Shown: positions 1-5,928 of the stretch, one piece after another | How the letters are laid out: each line of letters begins with the position of its first letter | Position numbering within the stretch: the stretch's first letter is position 1 | Assembly (NCBI GenBank): GCA_002685435.1 | Contig: NYXD01000082.1 | Location: 1 to 5,928, forward strand | Length of the DNA: 5,928 bases | Reading direction: 5' to 3' | Origin: Cryomorphaceae bacterium | Lineage (GTDB): Bacteria > Bacteroidota > Bacteroidia > Flavobacteriales > Schleiferiaceae | Made by a program: the position numbers and the translations under genes | Notes under the pieces: model-generated | The model's input: the letters and a program-made list of their open reading frames with translations, nothing else | Database searches by the model: none | Told to the model about the DNA's origin: nothing

Positions 1-522
1 ATTTTTGCGCAAGCAATCATGTTCATCCCAATCACTGTGCTACAGTACAGCGGAGCTGAAGGCGATAGTGTAAGCTGGTTAATTACGGTATTTGGAAATA
101 TTCAAGGCTTGTGGTACAATGTAGCTTTCGCCGTATTGATCATTGTCTTCACCTATTTCTATACCGCGATTCAAGTAAATACAAATTCTATCGCAGATGA
201 TTTGAAGCGTAATGGAGGATTTGTTCCAGGGATTAAGCCGGGTGCGCCAACTGCTGAATTTCTAGATACTGTCTTAAGTAGAATAACGTTCCCAGGTTCG
301 TTATTGCTCGCTTTAGTTGCAATCTTACCAGCAGTTGCAATGACTGTAGGCTTGAATACGCAATGGGCCTACTTCTATGGAGGTACTTCATTGCTCATTA
401 CAGTTGGTGTTATTCTAGATACATTACAGCAGATCGAAAGCTATTTGTTAAATAGACATTACGATGGTTTAATGAAGACTGGAAAGTTGAGAGGTAGAAA
501 CACACAAAGCACGTTTAGTTAA
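1..522 (+). CDS. secY: Protein translocase subunit SecY, C-terminal part (5' end outside window)
   Basis: SecY is the pore-forming subunit of the SecYEG channel, which moves unfolded proteins across, and membrane proteins into, the inner membrane. The frame is open from base 1 (first residues [10 protein letters not shown], the family's TM7 region) and gives 173 residues before TAA; the N-terminal half and more is missing. Visible in order are a hydrophobic TM8 near partial residues 38-59 ending in YFYTAIQVN, the cytosolic C5 loop with the signature FVPGIKPG at about 74-81, TM9 near 97-114, and TM10 near 124-145 starting [10 protein letters not shown]. The C5 loop is where SecA and ribosomes dock in studied homologues. 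The position just before infA with no adk or map between fits Flavobacteriales. An internal ATG at base 19 is not the start, because family sequence continues upstream of it. Identification is very secure. Confidence 0.98.
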   Translation: MFAQAIMFIPITVLQYSGAEGDSVSWLITVFGNIQGLWYNVAFAVLIIVFTYFYTAIQVNTNSIADDLKRNGGFVPGIKPGAPTAEFLDTVLSRITFPGSLLLALVAILPAVAMTVGLNTQWAYFYGGTSLLITVGVILDTLQQIESYLLNRHYDGLMKTGKLRGRNTQSTFS

Positions 523-523
523 T

Positions 524-739
524 ATGGCGAAGCAAAGCGCAATAGAGCAAGACGGAACGGTAACAGAAGCATTGTCTAATGCAATGTTTCGTGTGGAGTT
601 GGAGAATGGTCACGTTGTGACAGCGCATATTTCAGGTAAAATGAGAATGCACTACATCAAACTACTACCGGGTGATAAAGTAAAACTAGAAATGAGCCCA
701 TACGATTTGTCAAAGGCTCGTATAACGTACAGATACTAG
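524..739 (+). CDS. infA: Translation initiation factor IF-1
   Basis: IF-1 is a small OB-fold (S1-like) protein that binds the 30S A site during initiation and cooperates with IF-2 and IF-3. The 71-residue product has the usual length and covers the whole family: [11 protein letters not shown] at the start, the core [20 protein letters not shown] at residues 23-42, then the [16 protein letters not shown] strand region and a basic aromatic end RITYRY. The start is fixed by the universal N-terminus; its ATG lies one base after the secY TAA, so translational coupling is likely, and there is no Shine-Dalgarno sequence. The gene ends in TAG exactly where the family ends. This matters for interpreting the TAG inside rpsD, since TAG evidently serves as a real stop here. 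rpmJ follows after 4 bases. Confidence 0.98.
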   Translation: MAKQSAIEQDGTVTEALSNAMFRVELENGHVVTAHISGKMRMHYIKLLPGDKVKLEMSPYDLSKARITYRY

Positions 740-743
740 AGAA

Positions 744-860
744 ATGAAAGTAAGAGCATCAGTAAAAAAGCGTAGCGTGGACTGTAAGATTGTTCGCCGT
801 AAAGGACGCTTATATGTAATTAACAAGAAGAACCCCAAGTTCAAGCAACGTCAGGGTTAA
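744..860 (+). CDS. rpmJ: 50S ribosomal protein L36, zinc-ligand-poor form
   Basis: L36 is the smallest large-subunit ribosomal protein and packs against 23S rRNA. The ATG at 744 opens a 38-codon frame ending in TAA: it begins [10 protein letters not shown], has the basic centre [11 protein letters not shown] and ends KFKQRQG, the hallmark L36 C-terminus. The zinc-binding form of L36 has a Cys-Cys-Cys-His set; here only Cys14 remains. The positions corresponding to the other three ligands are Ser11, Asn27 and Phe33, so zinc is unlikely to be bound. The 38-residue length, one longer than in E. coli, and this loss are both known in Bacteroidota. It sits between infA (4-base gap) and rpsM (22-base gap). 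Confidence 0.97.
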   Translation: MKVRASVKKRSVDCKIVRRKGRLYVINKKNPKFKQRQG

Positions 861-882
861 CCAATAATAGAAGAAAAAGACT

Positions 883-1260
883 ATGGCAAGGATTGCAGGT
901 GTAGACTTACCCAGAACCAAACGTGGTGTTATTGGCCTGACTTATATCTACGGAGTTGGCTTAAGCCGCTCTCAAGAGATTTTGGACAAGGCAGGTGTAA
1001 GTGAAGATGTAAAAGTTCAGGATTGGACGGACGAGCAGTTAACAGCTATTCGTGGCGTAATTTCTGACGAGTACAGAGTAGAAGGTGAATTGCGTTCAGA
1101 GGTTCAGTTGAACATCAAGCGTATGATGGACATAGGTTGTAACCGTGGTATCCGTCACCGTTTGGGACTTCCACTACGCGGACAGCGTACGAAGAACAAT
1201 TCACGTACTAGAAAGGGTAAGAGAAAAACGGTTGCTAACAAGAAGAAAGCGACTAAATAA
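883..1260 (+). CDS. rpsM: 30S ribosomal protein S13
   Basis: S13 sits in the head of the small subunit, binds 16S rRNA, and contacts the P-site tRNA and the 50S subunit through intersubunit bridges. The 125-residue product begins [10 protein letters not shown] and has the helix-two-turn-helix region [14 protein letters not shown] at about residues 22-35. Its signature [16 protein letters not shown] at about 88-103 is followed by the basic tail [17 protein letters not shown] that reaches towards the tRNA. Length and start match the family. Residue 87, within GCNRG, is Asn where homologues I know have Tyr. The gene ends TAA immediately followed by in-frame TAG. The 22-base purine-rich leader (CCAATAATAGAAGAAAAAGA) is too short for the pseudoknot through which S4 represses this gene in E. 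coli. Confidence 0.98.
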   Translation: MARIAGVDLPRTKRGVIGLTYIYGVGLSRSQEILDKAGVSEDVKVQDWTDEQLTAIRGVISDEYRVEGELRSEVQLNIKRMMDIGCNRGIRHRLGLPLRGQRTKNNSRTRKGKRKTVANKKKATK

Positions 1261-1269
1261 TAGTTAGTT

Positions 1270-1662
1270 ATGGCTAAGAAACAGACTAAACAGACAAAGA
1301 AGCGTAAAGTGCGTATCGACGCTGTCGGTGAAGCGCACATTGGATCTTCTTTTAACAACATCATTATCTCGTTGACGAACAATCAAGGGCAAGTAATCTC
1401 TTGGTCGTCTGCCGGTAAGATGGGCTTCCGTGGTTCAAAAAAGAACACTCCTTACGCTGCTCAGATGGCAGCAGAAGATTGTGGTCGTGTAGCATTGGAA
1501 GCAGGACTTAAAAAAGTGAAGGCTTACGTCAAAGGTCCAGGTAATGGACGTGAGAGTGCGATTCGTTCGCTCCACAACTTAGGAATAGAGGTTATCGAAA
1601 TCATCGATATCACTCCAACTCCTCACAACGGTTGTCGTGCACCTAAGAAACGTCGCGTTTAA
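1270..1662 (+). CDS. rpsK: 30S ribosomal protein S11
   Basis: S11 lines the small-subunit platform near the mRNA exit channel, next to S7 and S18. The product is 130 residues. After a short lysine-rich N-terminal extension ([17 protein letters not shown]) come [17 protein letters not shown], the [20 protein letters not shown] block at about residues 49-68, [15 protein letters not shown] at about 88-102, and the conserved C-terminal signature [16 protein letters not shown]. The usual Pro in the CRPPK end is Ala here, a minor change. The start ATG lies 9 bases after rpsM and no alternative fits better. The gene ends with two in-frame TAA codons (1660-1665). The order rpsM-rpsK-rpsD-rpoA-rplQ is the conserved bacterial alpha operon. 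Confidence 0.98.
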   Translation: MAKKQTKQTKKRKVRIDAVGEAHIGSSFNNIIISLTNNQGQVISWSSAGKMGFRGSKKNTPYAAQMAAEDCGRVALEAGLKKVKAYVKGPGNGRESAIRSLHNLGIEVIEIIDITPTPHNGCRAPKKRRV

Positions 1663-1683
1663 TAATTAGAGAAGAACAGTATT

Positions 1684-2289
1684 ATGGCAAGATATAGAGG
1701 ACCAAAAACAAAGATCGCTCGCCGTATGGGTGAGCCAATCTTTGGCCCAGATAGCTCTTTCGAAAAGCGTAAGTACCCTCCAGGTCAGCACGGGAATACC
1801 CGTCGTCGCGGTAAGAAAAGCGAATATTCAGTATAGTTGCAAGAAAAGCAAAAAGCGAAATACACCTACGGTATATTAGAGCGTCAGTTTGCTCGTATGT
1901 TTAACAAAGCTTCACGTAGTAAAGGCAAAACAGGTGATGTATTGCTTCAACTTTGTGAGGGTCGCTTAGACAACGTTGTATTCCGTTTAGGATTAGGTAA
2001 AACTCGCGATGGCGCCCGTCAGCTCGTAGGTCACCGTCACATTACAGTGAACGGTCAGATCGTTAACATTCCATCAATGAATGTTACTCCAGGCGATGTA
2101 ATTGGAGTTCGTGAGAAGTCTAAATCTTTGGTAGTAATTGCTGAAGCATTAGCTAGCCGTGGAACTGAGTACCCATGGTTGGAATGGAATGAAAGTAAAA
2201 TGGAAGGTACCTTCTTAAGTGTACCTTCACGCGATGCAATCCCTGAGAATATCAAGGAGCAACTCATCGTCGAATTGTACTCTAAATAA
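1684..2289 (+). CDS. rpsD: 30S ribosomal protein S4, interrupted by in-frame TAG at codon 51
   Basis: S4 is a primary 16S rRNA-binding protein that nucleates assembly of the 30S body; it helps form the mRNA entry site and influences decoding accuracy. From ATG 1684 the frame reads [20 protein letters not shown], continues through YPPGQHGN and [10 protein letters not shown], meets TAG at 1834-1836, and resumes with [20 protein letters not shown] to the family C-terminus [16 protein letters not shown]. Read through, it has exactly the usual 201 residues. The S4 RNA-binding domain is at about residues 94-157 ([29 protein letters not shown]). No Cys occurs in the first 50 residues, so this is the zinc-free type. 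Homologues carry Gln at codon 51, so CAG to TAG is the simplest change. Taken literally, the DNA yields a 50-residue fragment, or a 150-residue protein from TTG 1837 lacking the N-terminal rRNA-binding part. Sequence error, suppression, or a second gene copy are open explanations. The gene ends TAATAA. Confidence 0.93.
1834..1836 (+). other. In-frame amber codon inside rpsD
   Basis: TAG stands at codon 51 of rpsD between GTA (Val50) and TTG (Leu52), with no frame shift on either side. The expected residue is Gln, as in the family motif VQL followed by EKQK. A single C-to-T transition converts CAG into this TAG. No Shine-Dalgarno sequence precedes the following TTG, so restart there is not supported by sequence. 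Confidence 0.97.
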
Positions 2290-2311
2290 TAATCACCTTA
2301 TACTCTCTTAT

Positions 2312-3304
2312 ATGGCTATCCTTAATTTCCAGAAGCCCGAAAAAGTAATAATGAACGCTTCCACTGACTTCAGTGGTCAGTTCGAGTTTAGACCTTTGGA
2401 GCCTGGTTACGGTCTTACCGTCGGTAATGCACTGCGCAGAGTTTTACTTTCCGGTCTTGAAGGTTTTGCCTTGACTTCATTGAGAATTGAAGGTGTTGAC
2501 CACGAGTTCACAACCATTCAAGGTGTTGTTGAAGATGTCACTGAGATCGTTCTCAATTTGAAACAAGTACGTTTCAAGCAACAGATAGAAGCTCAGGATA
2601 CTGAAACAGTGAAGTTCACAATCAGCGGTAAAGAACAGTTAGTTGCTGGCGATTTCGCATCGCATATCAGTGCTTTCCAAGTATTAAACCCAGATCACGT
2701 TATCTGTAACATGGATCCAAGCGTTAGCTTGACTATGGAAATGGTAATTGAGAAAGGGCGCGGATATGTTGGAGCTGAAATGAACAAGAAAGCAGATGCT
2801 CCAATAGGAACAATTGCTTTAGACAGCATTTACACACCGATCAAGAACGTTAAGTATTCAGTGGAAAACTACCGTGTTGAGCAAAAGACCGATTACGAAA
2901 AATTGGTTTTTGAGATCGATACAGACGGTTCAATTCATCCAAAAGATGCACTGACAGAAGCGGCGAAAATTCTAATTCACCACTTCATGTTGTTCAGTGA
3001 TGAGCGCATCAGTTTAGAAGATGAAGAGTCTTCAGAGACTGAGAGCTACGATGAAGAAGCATTGCACATGCGTCAGTTGCTAAAAACAAAACTTCATGAT
3101 ATGGACTTGAGTGTCCGTGCTTTGAACTGTTTGAAGGCAGCAGAGGTAGATACATTGGGTGATTTAGTGACATTCTCTAAATCTGATTTAATGAAATTCC
3201 GCAACTTCGGTAAGAAGTCTCTTACTGAACTAGAGGAGTTAGTTGAAAGTAAAAACTTGAGCTTCGGGATGGATATCTCAAAATATAAGCTCGATAAAGA
3301 ATAA
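2312..3304 (+). CDS. rpoA: DNA-directed RNA polymerase subunit alpha
   Basis: The alpha subunit dimerises to seed RNA polymerase assembly, and its C-terminal domain contacts UP-element DNA and transcription activators. The product is 330 residues. The N-terminal domain (about 1-230) contains [20 protein letters not shown] and later GRGYV and [19 protein letters not shown], the family's dimer and beta/beta' contact regions. An acidic linker ([16 protein letters not shown]) follows near 235-250. The C-terminal helix-hairpin-helix domain carries [12 protein letters not shown], with Arg269, Asn272 and Lys275 matching E. coli DNA-contact residues 265, 268 and 271, and then [14 protein letters not shown] chose ATG 2312 because [14 protein letters not shown] is the usual Bacteroidota N-terminus. 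The open frame extends up to 2219, but that longer form would overlap rpsD with unrelated residues. The 22-base gap after rpsD has no Shine-Dalgarno sequence. Confidence 0.98.
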   Translation: MAILNFQKPEKVIMNASTDFSGQFEFRPLEPGYGLTVGNALRRVLLSGLEGFALTSLRIEGVDHEFTTIQGVVEDVTEIVLNLKQVRFKQQIEAQDTETVKFTISGKEQLVAGDFASHISAFQVLNPDHVICNMDPSVSLTMEMVIEKGRGYVGAEMNKKADAPIGTIALDSIYTPIKNVKYSVENYRVEQKTDYEKLVFEIDTDGSIHPKDALTEAAKILIHHFMLFSDERISLEDEESSETESYDEEALHMRQLLKTKLHDMDLSVRALNCLKAAEVDTLGDLVTFSKSDLMKFRNFGKKSLTELEELVESKNLSFGMDISKYKLDKE

Positions 3305-3306
3305 GC

Positions 3307-3810
3307 ATGAGACACGGTAAGAAATTTAACCACCTCGGTAGAAAAACTGCGCACAGAAAAGCGATGTTAAGTAACATGGCGGGTTCATTAATTGAGCACA
3401 AACGTGTAATGACAACAGTGCAAAAAGCAAAAGCTTTGCGCAAGGTAATTGAGCCTTTAGTAACTCGTTCAAAAGAGAATACTACGCACAATCGTCGTAT
3501 TGCTTTTGCAGTATTGCGTCAGAAAGAAGTGGTAACTGAATTATTCAATGTAGTGGGTCCTAAGGTCGGTGATCGTCCAGGTGGATATACTCGTATCATC
3601 AAAACAGGAAACCGCCAAGGTGATAATGCAGAGATGTGTATGATTGAATTAGTAGACTTCAATGACATGTACGGGAAAGACGAGAAGAAGAAGACTACTC
3701 GTCGTAGCCGTCGTGCGAAAACTGAAACTGCGCCTGTAGTTGAGGAAGCGGCACCAGTAGCTGAAGCACCTGCAGCAGTAGAAGAATCAAAAGAAGAATC
3801 TGCTGAATAA
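3307..3810 (+). CDS. rplQ: 50S ribosomal protein L17 with acidic C-terminal extension
   Basis: L17 is a large-subunit protein near the polypeptide exit tunnel. The core (about residues 1-118) starts [20 protein letters not shown], contains [20 protein letters not shown], and ends with the [13 protein letters not shown] and [10 protein letters not shown] blocks. At 167 residues it is about 40 longer than E. coli L17. The extra tail from about residue 124 is first basic ([12 protein letters not shown]) and then rich in Ala, Glu, Pro and Val up to the end (EESAE), so it is probably disordered. Tails of this kind are usual in Bacteroidota L17. ATG 3307 lies two bases after the rpoA stop, implying coupled translation. 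This is the last gene of the ribosomal block; the terminator at 3854-3892 follows. Confidence 0.98.
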   Translation: MRHGKKFNHLGRKTAHRKAMLSNMAGSLIEHKRVMTTVQKAKALRKVIEPLVTRSKENTTHNRRIAFAVLRQKEVVTELFNVVGPKVGDRPGGYTRIIKTGNRQGDNAEMCMIELVDFNDMYGKDEKKKTTRRSRRAKTETAPVVEEAAPVAEAPAAVEESKEESAE

Positions 3811-3821
3811 CAAAGAATTAA

Positions 3822-3870
3822 TGCACCAAATCGGTCATTGTTAAGTAATTTCGAGGGGAAATTAGGTGCA
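3822..3870 (+). promoter_or_regulatory. Possible alternative RNA fold competing with the terminator (attenuator candidate)
   Basis: AATTTC (3847-3852) and GAAATT (3858-3863) are perfect complements with a 5-base loop GAGGG. TGCACC (3822-3827) and GGTGCA (3865-3870) form an outer 6-bp pair around them. Both would occupy the left arm of the terminator at 3854-3867, so the two folds exclude each other. This could be an antiterminator controlling read-through into carA, but matches of 6 bp also arise by chance in a gap this AT-rich. No known riboswitch or leader peptide is recognisable. Confidence 0.22.
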
Positions 3871-3892
3871 CGCCTGGTTTCCCCTTTTTTTT
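3854..3892 (+). terminator. Intrinsic (Rho-independent) terminator after rplQ
   Basis: AGGGGAAATTAGGT (3854-3867) pairs with the stretch 3872-3885 in a continuous 14-bp stem. The outer eight pairs AGGGGAAA/TTTCCCCT are perfect, and the inner six include three G-U pairs. The stem closes on a four-base loop GCAC and is followed at once by eight T's (3885-3892). It lies 43 bases after the rplQ stop and 14 bases before the carA start. It most likely ends the ribosomal operon transcript. Transcription of carA then needs partial read-through or a promoter I cannot see. Confidence 0.9.
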
Positions 3893-3906
3893 GAAGATAG
3901 CGACTC

Positions 3907-5928
<2,022 letters not shown>

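Noticed and set aside
861..882. S4 repressor pseudoknot upstream of rpsM, as in the E. coli alpha operon
   Set aside because: The gap is only 22 bases and A-rich, with no pairing arms.
1155..1382. Minus-strand open frame with hydrophobic stretches across rpsM and rpsK
   Set aside because: The hydrophobicity is the complement of Lys/Arg codons in the ribosomal genes; both plus-strand genes are certain.
1684..2289. Calling rpsD a decayed pseudogene or a frameshift
   Set aside because: There is no indel, the conserved sequence is intact on both sides, and only one codon differs; a single-base event or error fits better than decay.
2291..2300. AATCACCTTA before rpoA, similar to the 3' end of 16S rRNA (anti-Shine-Dalgarno)
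   Set aside because: A short match on the sense strand with no clear function, probably coincidence.
2219..2311. Upstream extension of the rpoA frame giving 31 extra N-terminal residues
   Set aside because: It overlaps the end of rpsD, the residues do not resemble RpoA, and ATG 2312 gives the exact family N-terminus and length.
3846..3853. TAATTTCG as a Bacteroidota -7 box (TAnnTTTG) for carA
   Set aside because: One mismatch, no TTG at the expected -33 distance, and transcription from it would pass straight into the terminator.

Overview
The window is a stretch of bacterial chromosome, all genes on the + strand, carrying the distal end of the spc/alpha ribosomal protein cluster followed by two metabolic genes. 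The order is secY (3' end only), infA, rpmJ, rpsM, rpsK, rpsD, rpoA, rplQ, then a strong intrinsic terminator, carA and the 5' two-thirds of eno. The sequence points to Bacteroidota, most likely Flavobacteriales. SecY is followed directly by infA without adk or map. L36 is a 38-residue form that has lost most of its zinc ligands. Start codons lack Shine-Dalgarno sequences and sit behind A/T-rich spacers. The RpoA N-terminus ([14 protein letters not shown]) and the alanine/glutamate-rich tail of L17 are also typical of that phylum. I cannot name genus or species from sequence alone.

Bases 1-3810 form one tightly packed operon-like block with gaps of 1-26 bases. It encodes the protein-export channel SecY, initiation factor IF-1, ribosomal proteins L36, S13, S11, S4 and L17, and the RNA polymerase alpha subunit. 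The block closes at 3854-3892 with a 14-bp stem followed by eight T's. Downstream, carA (small subunit of carbamoyl phosphate synthetase) and eno (enolase, running off the end) follow in the same direction, 40 bases apart. No carB is in the window.

The one real anomaly is in rpsD. The gene has normal length (1684-2289, 201 residues if read through) and normal family sequence on both sides, but codon 51 is an in-frame TAG (1834-1836) where the family has glutamine. One C-to-T change (CAG to TAG) explains it. S4 is normally essential. The possibilities are therefore a sequencing or assembly error, a suppressed or read-through amber codon, or a second rpsD copy elsewhere. infA and carA end in TAG at family-typical C-termini, which argues against genome-wide reassignment of TAG.

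Otherwise this is ordinary housekeeping DNA. I see no mobile element, CRISPR array, tRNA, rRNA, or undescribed multi-gene system. Secondary points of interest are a possible alternative hairpin that would compete with the rplQ-carA terminator, tandem stop codons after rpsM, rpsK and rpsD, and small sequence oddities in L36, S13 and L17.
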